A stretch of 64,000 bases of DNA from JAAYAY01 sp964429355 (lineage in GTDB: Bacteria > Planctomycetota > Planctomycetia > Pirellulales > Thermoguttaceae): contig CAYSCH010000004.1 in the NCBI GenBank assembly GCA_964429355.1, positions 1-64,000 on the forward strand, read 5' to 3'. A program made the position numbers and the translations under genes. This document shows positions 26,540 to 34,837 of this stretch, one piece after another; positions within the stretch are counted from its first letter, which is position 1, and each line of letters opens with the position of its first letter. The notes under the pieces are model-generated. The model worked only from the letters and a program-made list of their open reading frames with translations, made no database searches and was not told the DNA's origin.

Positions 26540-27010
26540 CCTCCGGTCGGACGAGGTGGCGAGACGGGCGGTGAGCTCTTCGAATCGTTGCAGGGTCTGG
26601 GGGCTGACGTGGTGCTCGATGCCCTCGGCGTCGCTCATGGCGGCACGTTCCTCGACACCGATGGCCAGGAGAAACCGGTACACAATGCCGTGGCGGCGAC
26701 GGGCGCGGGCGGCAAGCCGTCGGCCGGCAGGCGTCAGTGAGATGGGCCGATAGCGCTCGGTGGCCAGCAGGCCTTCGCCACAGAGCCGGGCCACAATCCG
26801 AGTGACCGTCACGTGGCTGACGGCAAAGCGACGGGCAAGATCGGCTACGCGGCAATTCCCGAGCGTGGCGTGGATATCCGCAACGGCCTCGACGTAATCC
26901 TCAGCGGTCTCACTTGTGTGGTCCCGACGGGTTCGTCGATGGGGATTTGAGGTGGAACGGGAGTCGGGCAAGAGAGGGCCCTCCGTCGGGGAGTTGCAGC
27001 GATTCGGCAT
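26528..27010 (-). CDS. mntR: MntR/DtxR-family metal-dependent transcriptional regulator
   Basis: A 160-residue regulator with about 30 disordered residues, a winged helix (CRVADLARRFAVSHVTVTRI) and a dimerisation/metal domain. The MntR ligand set is complete: D38 and E41 in AEDYVEA, H107 in RRHGIVYRFL, E129, E132 and H133 in DAEGIEHH. It should bind Mn(II) or another divalent metal and repress uptake genes. It has no SH3-like third domain, so it is MntR-like rather than DtxR/IdeR-like. GAGGAC precedes the ATG at 27010. It is divergent from a metal ABC importer across about 120-200 bases containing a dyad that is a likely operator. Confidence 0.88.
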   Translation of the reverse strand: MPNRCNSPTEGPLLPDSRSTSNPHRRTRRDHTSETAEDYVEAVADIHATLGNCRVADLARRFAVSHVTVTRIVARLCGEGLLATERYRPISLTPAGRRLAARARRRHGIVYRFLLAIGVEERAAMSDAEGIEHHVSPQTLQRFEELTARLATSSDRRGAS

Positions 27011-27033
27011 CGTCCTCGAGTAATCGTAGCCGG

Positions 27034-27061
27034 TTGACTCAAAAGCGGCAATCGTTAGGAT
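27034..27061 (+). promoter_or_regulatory. Candidate promoter of the metal importer operon
   Basis: TTGACT (27034-27039) and TAGGAT (27056-27061) are separated by 16 bases, close to the sigma-70 consensus. The predicted transcription start would fall a few bases before the dyad at 27076-27091. Confidence 0.4.
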
Positions 27062-27075
27062 TCCTGTGCGCCAAG

Positions 27076-27091
27076 TGTAGCATTGGCTACA
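27076..27091. promoter_or_regulatory. Perfect dyad TGTAGC-N4-GCTACA, candidate MntR operator
   Basis: A perfect 6+6 inverted repeat lies in the divergent region between mntR and the importer genes, just downstream of the candidate promoter start point. This position suits a repressor. The exact consensus of planctomycete MntR proteins is unknown to me, so the assignment rests on symmetry and place. Confidence 0.45.
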
Positions 27092-27129
27092 TCGGCGAGT
27101 TTCTTCCCACCAGGAATGGTTCAGAACGC

Positions 27130-28326
27130 ATGGCCGTTTTTCGTCCAACTTCCTCCCCCAAAACCACAAAACAAGTCTCCCACCAACGGGAAACTGAGGA
27201 GTCGGCGACAGTGGTGGGATCGGCTCCAAGAGCGGCCGGTGGAAATGACGAAGACGCCCAGTTTCCCAGAATACGCCGCTCGTTTCTTCCGGCCGCTCCA
27301 GAAAATGTGTTGCCGTTTCTTCTGCTCGTGGCGATTTGGTCTGGTTGCGGTCGTTCGGACCTGCCCCCGTCCTCCGATTTGGCCGAGCCTGGACGATCGA
27401 TGTCTCCGGCTGCCGGGTTCAGCGGCAAGTACCCGATCCAAGCGACTGCAACCACCGGAATGGTGGCCGACATCGTGCGACAGGTCGGAGGAGAACACGT
27501 CGAGGTGATACAACTGCTCGGTGCAGGGGTCGATCCACATCTCTACAAGTCGACTCGCGACGACGTGCGGACGCTCATGTCGGGCGACATCGTCTTCTAT
27601 TCGGGGCTGATGCTGGAAGGAAAAATGTCGGACACTCTCGTCAAGGTTGCCCGCACAAAGCCAGTGATCGCGGTCACGGAGCTGATTCCGGAGACGGCCC
27701 TGCTGGAACCGGAGGACTTTGCCGGGCATTATGACCCGCACGTGTGGATGGACGTGAGTGTCTGGTCGCAGTGCGTGGAAGTGATCGTGAAAACGCTCTC
27801 GGACTTCGATCCCGACCACGCACAGTCCTACAAGGCCAGTGCCGCTGGTTACCAGGATCAGCTGAGACAACTGCACGAGTACGGCCTGAAGTCGATCGCG
27901 TCGGTGCCGGAGGCAAATCGAATTCTGGTCACATCGCACGACGCGTTCAATTACTTCGGGCGTGCGTACGGGCTCGACGTGCAGGGAGTGCAGGGGCTCT
28001 CGACGGAGTCGGAGGCGGGACTGCAACGTATCAACCAGCTCGTGGACATGCTCGTGGAGAGACGCGTGCCGGCAATCTTCGTCGAGAGCAGCGTGCCGCG
28101 AAAGAACATCGACGCCCTGCGGGAAGGGGCTCGGGCGAAAGGACACTGGCTCGAGATTGGAGGAGAGCTGTTTTCAGACGCGATGGGAACGACCGGAACC
28201 TATGAGGGAACGTATCTCGGAATGCTCGATCACAACATCACCCTGGTGGCACGTGCCCTTGGCGGTGATGCCCCCGAGAAAGGAATGAACGGAAAACTCG
28301 CGGCCGGGCACGGAGGGACCAATTGA
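27130..28326 (+). CDS. Metal ABC transporter substrate-binding lipoprotein (TroA/MntC/YtgA family)
   Basis: A cluster A-I metal-binding protein of up to 398 residues. After a lipobox (LVAIWSGC) the mature part has the ligands of the HHHD class: His in GVDPHLYK, His in HYDPHVWMD, His in VTSHDAFNYFG and Asp in ELFSDAMG, as in TroA and YtgA, whereas Mn-specific PsaA has Glu in the third place. Metal may be Zn, Mn or Fe. The start is uncertain: ATG 27130 has no good site, while GTG 27211 follows GAGGAG at about nine bases and gives a shorter leader. The next gene starts inside the stop codon (TGATG). Confidence 0.88.
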   Translation: MAVFRPTSSPKTTKQVSHQRETEESATVVGSAPRAAGGNDEDAQFPRIRRSFLPAAPENVLPFLLLVAIWSGCGRSDLPPSSDLAEPGRSMSPAAGFSGKYPIQATATTGMVADIVRQVGGEHVEVIQLLGAGVDPHLYKSTRDDVRTLMSGDIVFYSGLMLEGKMSDTLVKVARTKPVIAVTELIPETALLEPEDFAGHYDPHVWMDVSVWSQCVEVIVKTLSDFDPDHAQSYKASAAGYQDQLRQLHEYGLKSIASVPEANRILVTSHDAFNYFGRAYGLDVQGVQGLSTESEAGLQRINQLVDMLVERRVPAIFVESSVPRKNIDALREGARAKGHWLEIGGELFSDAMGTTGTYEGTYLGMLDHNITLVARALGGDAPEKGMNGKLAAGHGGTN

Positions 28327-29180
28327 TGGACGTCTCGCATGCGGCACGCGAGGTCGATCTGGTGGCTTGCGACGCGGCGCCGAGACAGGACGAGTCGCGC
28401 TCGGCCGCGATACGCGTGAATCTACCGCTTTCAGTGTACGATCTCACCGTCGCATACCACCGCAAACCGGTCATTTGGGATGTGACGTTCGACATACCAC
28501 CGGGGACGCTGGTGGGGATTGTCGGCCCGAACGGAGCGGGGAAGAGCACGCTGTTGAAGGCGGTCATGGATCTGACGCCGCGGGCGTCGGGTCGGATCGA
28601 GGTCTTCGGCGAGCCCTACCGGCAGAATCGGCATCGGGTCGGATACGTTCCGCAGCGCGAGAGCGTGGATTGGGACTTTCCGGTCGACGCCCTGGACGTG
28701 GTGACGATGGGGTTGTACGGCAAGATCGGCTGGTGTCTGCCGGTCCGAAAGAAGCATCGGCGAGCGGCACATGCGGCACTGGAGCGGGTGGGAATTGCCG
28801 ATCTGGCCCGCCGGCAGATCAGCCAACTCTCCGGCGGGCAGCAGCAGCGAACGTTTCTGGCCAGGGCCCTGGTCCAGGATGCCGACCTGTATCTGATGGA
28901 TGAGCCGTTCGCGGCGGTGGACGCCGCCACGGAGCGGGCGATCGTAGATATACTGCGGGAAATGAGGGAAGCTGGGAAGACGGCCGTCGTGATTCATCAC
29001 GATCTCCAGACGGTGCCCAGTTACTTCGACTATGTGGTTCTGCTCAACATGCGGGTGGTTGCTCATGGTCCCGTGGACGAGGTCTTTACGAACGAGAATC
29101 TTCAGAAGACCTACGGCGGCCGGCTCACCCTGCTCGACGAGGCGACCGAAGCGATGCGGCGCCGAGGGCAGTCGCTATGA
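28326..29180 (+). CDS. Metal ABC transporter ATP-binding protein
   Basis: A 284-residue ATPase with about 38 extra N-terminal residues before the ABC domain. Walker A is GPNGAGKST, the signature LSGGQQQRTFLARAL, Walker B LYLMDEPFAAVD and the switch histidine is in VVIHHDLQT. It powers the importer together with the two permeases. The ATG overlaps the upstream stop by one base, and the 3' end overlaps the next start by four (ATGA), so translation is probably coupled. Confidence 0.92.
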   Translation: MDVSHAAREVDLVACDAAPRQDESRSAAIRVNLPLSVYDLTVAYHRKPVIWDVTFDIPPGTLVGIVGPNGAGKSTLLKAVMDLTPRASGRIEVFGEPYRQNRHRVGYVPQRESVDWDFPVDALDVVTMGLYGKIGWCLPVRKKHRRAAHAALERVGIADLARRQISQLSGGQQQRTFLARALVQDADLYLMDEPFAAVDAATERAIVDILREMREAGKTAVVIHHDLQTVPSYFDYVVLLNMRVVAHGPVDEVFTNENLQKTYGGRLTLLDEATEAMRRRGQSL

Positions 29181-30697
29181 CACGCTTGCCGGTGGCCGTG
29201 CTTGTGGCGATTCTCGTCTTGGGCCTTCGTTCATCCAGTCTCTGCGCCGCCGAACGGACTGGCGTCCAGAGTTCTATCACGGATCGCTCTGTTGCCTGGC
29301 CTACGCGAGAAGAGTGGCGCCGGGTCCTGCTCCTGAGGGACTACAACTCCCGTGTCGTGATTCTGGGCACGACCCTGCTGGGATGCGCTGGGGGCATGGT
29401 CGGGAGTTTCACACTCCTCAGGAGACGAGCGCTGATGGGCGATGCGCTCAGCCATGCAGCGCTGCCGGGGATCGGGCTGGCATTTATCGCGGCGACCGCG
29501 CTGGGAGGCAACGCAAAATCGTTGCCGATTCTGCTGGCCGGAGCAACGCTGAGCGGACTTGCTGGAGTCGGCGCGATTCTGATGATTCGCAACCTCACTC
29601 GACTCAAGGAAGACGCGGCGCTGGGGATCGTGTTGAGCGTGTTCTTCGGCGCGGGCGTGGCGCTGCTGGGCATGATACAGCAGATGGAAACGGGACATGC
29701 GGCCGGATTGGAGGCATTCATCTACGGGAAGACGGCCTCGATGGGTGCCGCCGACGCCCGTTGGATCGGACTGGCGGCGCTGGTGTGTGTCGGAGTTTGC
29801 GTGCTACTGTTCAAGGAACTCAAGTTGCTCTGCTTCGACGAGGGATTCGCCGGCTCTTGCGGGGTGCCGATCCTGCGGTTGGACATGGCGCTGATGGGGC
29901 TGGTCGTCGTCGTGTCGATCGTGGGGCTGCAGGCCGTGGGCCTGGTGCTCATGGTTGCGCTCCTGGTGATTCCGGCCGCGGCGGCACGATTCTGGACCGA
30001 ACGGATGGGCGCCATGGTCCTGATCGCAGCGGCCCTCGGAGCCGCAGGGAGCATGGTGGGGGCGGCGATGAGCGCGCTGTTTTCACGGCTCCCTTCGGGC
30101 GCCATGATCGTTCTGGTGTGCGCGGCCTTTTTTCTGCTCAGCATGATTTTCGGTTCGGCTCGCGGGGTACTTGTGCGCCGTTTGCGGCGAATGCGGCTTG
30201 CACGAACGGTGGATCGACACCATCTGCTGCGCGCGATGTACGAGATCCTCGAATCATCGGCGGGCAAACAACCGGCTGCGGGTGATACCCGGGCCACGGC
30301 GAAAACCAGCGATTTGCTCTCAATGCGGAGCTGGTCGCCCGGACGACTGCGACGGGAGATCCGACGGGCGGAGCGGAAAGATATGCTGCGGAGATCCGGC
30401 CCAGGGCAAGTCTATCTGACCAAGGCCGGACTGGAGGAGGCGGCTCGCCTCACGCGGCAGCATCGGCTGTGGGAGTTGTTTTTGATTACCCATGCCGACA
30501 TCGCGCCGAGCCGGGTCGACCGCGACGCCGACGCGATCGAGCATGTACTCGAACCGGAGATCGTCGCGGAATTGGAGAGGCTTCTGCGCCAGGAACGTGG
30601 CGGCGCCGGGTTGCCTGCCAGTCCGCACGGACGGGATCGAGTGGGGCCACTTCCGACTTCGCCCGAGGCGACTGGGGGGCAGGCATGTCGGCATTGA
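29177..30697 (+). CDS. Metal ABC permease fused to a C-terminal DtxR/MntR-like domain (YtgC-YtgR-like)
   Basis: A 506-residue protein. Residues 1-25 look like a signal peptide or extra helix. A permease of the ZnuB/TroC family follows, with about nine membrane helices (58-325) and GDALSHAALPGIG at 89-100. The cytoplasmic tail (about 345-472) has a winged helix (SWSPGRLRREIRRAERKDML, then QVYLTKAGLEEA) and an MntR-like metal half: H429 in RQHRLWELFL, D452, E455 and H456 in ADAIEHVL, matching MntR H77, E99, E102 and H103. The N-terminal D8/E11 ligands are absent. In Chlamydia the YtgC permease carries a cleavable YtgR repressor at the same place. Here it may sense cytoplasmic metal or act as a repressor; which is unknown. 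Confidence 0.88.
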   Translation: MTRLPVAVLVAILVLGLRSSSLCAAERTGVQSSITDRSVAWPTREEWRRVLLLRDYNSRVVILGTTLLGCAGGMVGSFTLLRRRALMGDALSHAALPGIGLAFIAATALGGNAKSLPILLAGATLSGLAGVGAILMIRNLTRLKEDAALGIVLSVFFGAGVALLGMIQQMETGHAAGLEAFIYGKTASMGAADARWIGLAALVCVGVCVLLFKELKLLCFDEGFAGSCGVPILRLDMALMGLVVVVSIVGLQAVGLVLMVALLVIPAAAARFWTERMGAMVLIAAALGAAGSMVGAAMSALFSRLPSGAMIVLVCAAFFLLSMIFGSARGVLVRRLRRMRLARTVDRHHLLRAMYEILESSAGKQPAAGDTRATAKTSDLLSMRSWSPGRLRREIRRAERKDMLRRSGPGQVYLTKAGLEEAARLTRQHRLWELFLITHADIAPSRVDRDADAIEHVLEPEIVAELERLLRQERGGAGLPASPHGRDRVGPLPTSPEATGGQACRH

Positions 30698-32010
30698 GCG
30701 GATGGAGTTGGCAGCTCGATGGCTGGATCGTGGCGGCGGGGATGCTGTGCGCGGTGGCCGCTACGCTGCTGGGCAACTTTCTCGTGCTCCGCAAAATGAG
30801 CATGCTCGGCGACGCCATTACTCATGCCATTCTGCCCGGGCTGGCCGTGGCGTTCTTCATCAGTGAGAGCCGCAGCAGCGTGCCGATGTTTCTGGGGGCG
30901 GTTGTGGTCGGGACACTCACGGCGATGTTCACGCAGTGGATTCGAGGGGTCGGCAAGGTCGACGAAGGGGCATCGATGGGGGTGGTGTTCACCTCACTGT
31001 TCGCGCTGGGCCTGGTGATGGTCGTGCAGGCAGCCGATCATGTGGACCTCGATCCGGGGTGCGTCTTGTACGGAGCGATCGAGCTGACCCCGCTCGACAC
31101 CTGGGAGATCGGCGGATACGACATTCCCCGGGCGGTGGTGATTCTGTCGATCGTGGCGGCAGTCAATCTTCTGTTTGTCGTGTTGCTGCTCAAAGAACTG
31201 AAACTGAGTTCCTTTGACCCGGCCCTGGCGACGACCACTGGCTTTCACGCCGGACTGATCCACTACCTGTTGATGGTGCTCGTGGCGGTGACCGCAGTGG
31301 CCAGCTTCGAAAGCGTGGGCAACATTCTCGTGGTGGCGATGTTCATCGTGCCACCGGCTGCGGCCTACATGCTGACCGATCGGCTTGGGCGGATGATCGC
31401 GATCAGCGTGGCGCTGGCGGCAGCCTCCGCGGTCCTGGGGCACGTTGGCGCACTGGTCGTGCCGGCGTTGTTCGGTTACCAGAGTACAACGACGGCGGGA
31501 ATGATGGCCGTGGCGGCAGGTGTGCTCTTTCTTCTGGCGGCGGCCCTCGGGCCTCGCCACGGGATCCTTGTCAAGCTGGCGCGGCAACGGCTGTTGTCAT
31601 GGCGGATTCTCGCGGAGGATGTGATCGCCCTTCTTTACCGGAGCGAGGAACAAGGGGAAGCCGGTGGGCTGTCGAGGGACCATTTGCAGGCCCGTCTGCT
31701 CTCCGGTCGCCTCGGGACGGATGCCGTGCTAGCGTGGCTGCGGGTGCGGGGAATGGTGGAAGGGGCAGATCGCGAGCATCGGCTCACGGAGCGGGGGCGG
31801 GGGCTCGCCGTGGACCTGATACGTTCCCATCGGCTGTGGGAGGAGTATCTCGTCGCGAGGGTGGGAGTGACCGACGAACGGACCCATCAGGCGGCGGAAC
31901 AATTGGAGCATTTCACCAATCAGCAGCTTCGCAAGCGGCTTGATGAGGAAACGGATGCGCCTCAGGTGGATTCGCACGGGAAGACAATTCCGCCGGAACG
32001 GGGCCCGTAG
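30685..32010 (+). CDS. Second metal ABC permease, also fused to a C-terminal DtxR/MntR-like domain
   Basis: A 441-residue protein. The permease part (about 10-290) has about nine helices and GDAITHAILPGLAV at 42-55. The tail (about 300-420) begins like a DtxR helix (ILAEDVIALLYR), continues with a winged helix ending EHRLTERGRGLAVDLIRSHR, and has H382, E405, E408 and H409 (AAEQLEHF) in the places of MntR H77, E99, E102 and H103. An Asp (312) corresponds to D8, but E11 is replaced by Ala. It overlaps the preceding gene by 13 bases and has GGGGGGCAGGC before its ATG. YtgD of Chlamydia is not known to me to carry such a domain, so the double fusion is unusual. Confidence 0.88.
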   Translation: MSALSGWSWQLDGWIVAAGMLCAVAATLLGNFLVLRKMSMLGDAITHAILPGLAVAFFISESRSSVPMFLGAVVVGTLTAMFTQWIRGVGKVDEGASMGVVFTSLFALGLVMVVQAADHVDLDPGCVLYGAIELTPLDTWEIGGYDIPRAVVILSIVAAVNLLFVVLLLKELKLSSFDPALATTTGFHAGLIHYLLMVLVAVTAVASFESVGNILVVAMFIVPPAAAYMLTDRLGRMIAISVALAAASAVLGHVGALVVPALFGYQSTTTAGMMAVAAGVLFLLAAALGPRHGILVKLARQRLLSWRILAEDVIALLYRSEEQGEAGGLSRDHLQARLLSGRLGTDAVLAWLRVRGMVEGADREHRLTERGRGLAVDLIRSHRLWEEYLVARVGVTDERTHQAAEQLEHFTNQQLRKRLDEETDAPQVDSHGKTIPPERGP

Positions 32011-32036
32011 GGTGCGTCGAGACGTCGAGACGCACC
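32011..32036. terminator. Palindrome between convergent genes, possible bidirectional terminator
   Basis: The stem GGTGCGTC (32011-32018) pairs with GACGCACC (32029-32036) across a ten-base loop that itself repeats GAGACGTCGA. It begins directly after the permease stop and ends at the kinase stop. There is no T tract. The stem is the same as at 26522-26539. Confidence 0.45.
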
Positions 32037-33149
32037 TTACTGCATGTCTTCGAGTTCCTCGAGCCAGATGCGCATTTCGTGGTCGTATTCGCTGGCCAAG
32101 TCGCCTTTGACGAGCTGGCGGTGGAAGCCGGCGGCCCCATCCTGGAGAACGTCGGCCGCCTCGGCGCTGGGGAAGCGGCGTTGGGGGTCGGGAGCGACCA
32201 GTTGCCGCAGGAAGCCCATGAGGAGGTCGCTGGAAACGACTTCTTCAGGAAGAAGGTAGGGAAGTTTCTGGGCAAGGAAACGTTTGGCCTCGAGAAGCTC
32301 CCTGTAGCCGGTTCGGCCATCGAAGGGAGGCACGCCGGCGAGCATCTCGATGAGCACGTAGCCGAGGCTGGCCAGGTCGGAACGGGCGTTGCAGGGGCCG
32401 CCCTCGAGGACCTCGGGGGCGGCGTAGGCGGGAGTGCAGGTTCGGCGTGCGGGGATGTCGTCGAGGGCAAAGGCCGATCCGATATCGACAATCTTGGCGT
32501 TTCCCGTCCGCTTGAGCATGATGTTGGAGGGCTTGATATCGCCGTGGACGATGTCTTGCCGGTGGAGCGCCGCCAGGGCGGCCAGGCAGTCGCGGATGAT
32601 CGCGATGGCCACGCCCGGCTTGACGCGAGGCTGGACCGGTCCGCCGGTGACGATCACCTGGTTGATGTAGGTCCAGCGGCGAGCACTGACACGCGACTCA
32701 AGCCACTGGAGCATGGTATTGCGCAGCAGATGGCTGAGATCGTAGCCGTCAACCCATTCCATTTCCATCATGCGGATGCAGCGGCGATCGACCCAATTGT
32801 GCACGTCCAGGAGGTTGTCCTGCTGGATCTCGGCAACTCTGGCGGCGATGCTCGCCATCCGTCCCATGGCTTCGTTGTAGGAACGCTCGTCCTCGTAGCG
32901 TTCCGGGGAGAAGACTTTGATGGCCACCGGCAACGTAAAGTGGTCCGTACCACGGCGCTCGCTCAGATACACGACGCCCTGACCACCCGAACCGAGAGGC
33001 CGAATCAAGTGATGGTGTTCGGTCCAACTCAGCCGCTTCTCTTCGATGATCGTGCGATAACGCTTGAGAAGTTCTTCAGAACAAGCCGTCGTGGTCGACC
33101 CGCCCAGGGTTCGGGTGGGACTCCCCTCCGGAAAAGTCGTCGTCGTCAT
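32037..33149 (-). CDS. Soluble Ser/Thr protein kinase-like protein with variant motifs
   Basis: A 370-residue kinase-fold protein without membrane segment. The glycine loop is LGSGGQGVVYL, the ATP lysine is in VAIKVF, the catalytic loop reads VHGDIKPSNIML (HGD in place of HRD), and the magnesium motif reads DIGSAF in place of DFG. APEVL and the DLASLGYVLIEML helix are present. The catalytic Asp, Asn and metal Asp are kept, so it may be active, with atypical activation. AGGAACCC precedes the ATG at 33149; the longer frame to 33185 is less likely. Convergent with the metal importer operon. Confidence 0.82.
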   Translation of the reverse strand: MTTTTFPEGSPTRTLGGSTTTACSEELLKRYRTIIEEKRLSWTEHHHLIRPLGSGGQGVVYLSERRGTDHFTLPVAIKVFSPERYEDERSYNEAMGRMASIAARVAEIQQDNLLDVHNWVDRRCIRMMEMEWVDGYDLSHLLRNTMLQWLESRVSARRWTYINQVIVTGGPVQPRVKPGVAIAIIRDCLAALAALHRQDIVHGDIKPSNIMLKRTGNAKIVDIGSAFALDDIPARRTCTPAYAAPEVLEGGPCNARSDLASLGYVLIEMLAGVPPFDGRTGYRELLEAKRFLAQKLPYLLPEEVVSSDLLMGFLRQLVAPDPQRRFPSAEAADVLQDGAAGFHRQLVKGDLASEYDHEMRIWLEELEDMQ

Positions 33150-33307
33150 TAGGGTTCCTCGATGCAATTGGGCAATCCGTGCCAATCATTCCAGGGCATC
33201 GGGAAAATTGTAAGGCGCGCCAGGAAAACAAGGAAGAGCAGCCGGCAGTCCTTCCGGGGGGATTCGCTGAGTTGGGAGGTGCCCAATCTGAGGGAGAACG
33301 AGGGACG

Positions 33308-34312
33308 TCAGATGGAATCGACAACGTCGGTCCAAAGGGGGTAGCCGGCTCCGCGAATGGGGAAACCGAGGTGCTTGTCGGTGAGGAAGTTGACCAACGG
33401 GCGGCCATCCCGCCAACGGCGGAGGTTCTCGCAGAAAAGTTTCGTCATATTGTCGATGCGCCAACTGCTTTGGCCACCAACATGAGGGGTGATGATCACG
33501 TTGGGCAGGTCCCAGAGATGCGAGTCGACAGGGAGGGGCTCGGGGTTGGTCACGTCCATTACCGCACCGGCAATGCATCCCTTTTCGAGGCGGTCAACGA
33601 GGTCGTTGGTTACCACCAGCGGGCCGCGGGCCATGTTGGCCAGGAGGGCATGACGCTGCATGAGATCGAGTTTCGCCCCGTCGATGATGCCCCGAGTCGT
33701 CGCGTTCAGAGGAAGGCAGAGGACGACGAAGTCGGACTGGCCAAGGAGCTGATCCAGTCGATCGGCGGGCCAGAGGGCATCGACCGTGTCGGGCTGGTCG
33801 GCAGGGAAGAGGTCGGTCGCAATGGTGCGCGTCTTGAAGGGACGAAGCAATTCGGCCAGCCGGCGTCCGACGCCGCCGAAACCGACGATTCCCACGGTGG
33901 AACGCGTAAGATCGCGAGTCGGCCTGCGGATGAATTCCTTGAGCTGCTGGGCCCGAAAGTAAACAGGCAGGCTGCGGCACCAACCGGTCAGCAAGGCAAT
34001 GGTATGCTCGGCAACCTGGTCGGCCAGGACCGCCGAGGCGCTGGTGATGGGGATGTTGGAGGCGATCACGGACGGAACGAGACAATGGTCCATGCCCGCC
34101 GCCGACGATTGAATCCATTGGAGGCGACCGGCCGCCATGACCCCATCCCAATCGACGGGGACTTTCGCATGGCCACAGAAAATATCTGCGGCAAACAATT
34201 TTTCCCGGATTTCTTCCTGTTCGGTGGCGATGATCTCGGCATCGGGCGGAGCCGCGGATCGGATCTGGTCGATGTGGTGGGGTTCGACGGGATAGCAGAG
34301 GACAATGCGCAT
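33308..34312 (-). CDS. D-isomer specific 2-hydroxyacid dehydrogenase
   Basis: A 334-residue NAD(P)-dependent dehydrogenase. The Rossmann motif is VGIVGFGGVGRR, the catalytic Arg is in NMARGPLVV, Glu in VTNPEPLPVDSHLW and His in ITPHVGGQS, the usual Arg-Glu-His triad. It would reduce 2-keto acids such as glyoxylate or hydroxypyruvate, or act on a related substrate; this cannot be decided here. It lies 158 bases upstream of the kinase gene on the same strand. Confidence 0.85.
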   Translation of the reverse strand: MRIVLCYPVEPHHIDQIRSAAPPDAEIIATEQEEIREKLFAADIFCGHAKVPVDWDGVMAAGRLQWIQSSAAGMDHCLVPSVIASNIPITSASAVLADQVAEHTIALLTGWCRSLPVYFRAQQLKEFIRRPTRDLTRSTVGIVGFGGVGRRLAELLRPFKTRTIATDLFPADQPDTVDALWPADRLDQLLGQSDFVVLCLPLNATTRGIIDGAKLDLMQRHALLANMARGPLVVTNDLVDRLEKGCIAGAVMDVTNPEPLPVDSHLWDLPNVIITPHVGGQSSWRIDNMTKLFCENLRRWRDGRPLVNFLTDKHLGFPIRGAGYPLWTDVVDSI

Positions 34313-34837
34313 CGGTTCGACTCAATCTAGAATGGAATCTGGTGACGGACGCGGACCAGGGTGAGATGCCTGACGACGCAAAGAGCACCTATTGTGAAGC
34401 ATTTATCGACAACGGCAAGGGTTTCCGCGACCCGATGCGAGGCCTTCGATCTTGAAGTCCTCCCCGCCGGAGTGACCCGCCCCGGGGCCGCGAGGGGGAA
34501 AACTGCCGGAGACGAATTTCAACAGGAACAACTGAAACAAATGGCTTGTTGTGGATGGCCGCGTTTTTTTTGGCTCGGCGGAGCGCTGGCGGGACGGCGG
34601 GATGGCGATTAAAATCGAGTGGATTAGGACGAGTTGCGTATCGACTGGTTACCCGCCTGGTGTGCGACCGGCAGCCGTCCCTTCCGCAAGCGGCCGTGGC
34701 AGCACGTTGGCATGCGTACCGATCTTTATTGTTCGGTACGGGTGTCTGCCACATACTGCGGAGCGCCCCACCTGGACTCGCACACGGTGATTCATCCACC
34801 GGCCTGCATCCTGCACGACAGTGAGAGGAGGTTTCCC
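34313..34837. other. Intergenic region with a leader hairpin
   Basis: About 525 bases without a convincing gene. An 8-bp perfect inverted repeat CGTACCGA / TCGGTACG (34715-34722 and 34733-34740) with a ten-base loop lies about 100 bases before the DoxX start and could be an operator or RNA hairpin. A run of eight T is at about 34566-34573. Confidence 0.45.
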
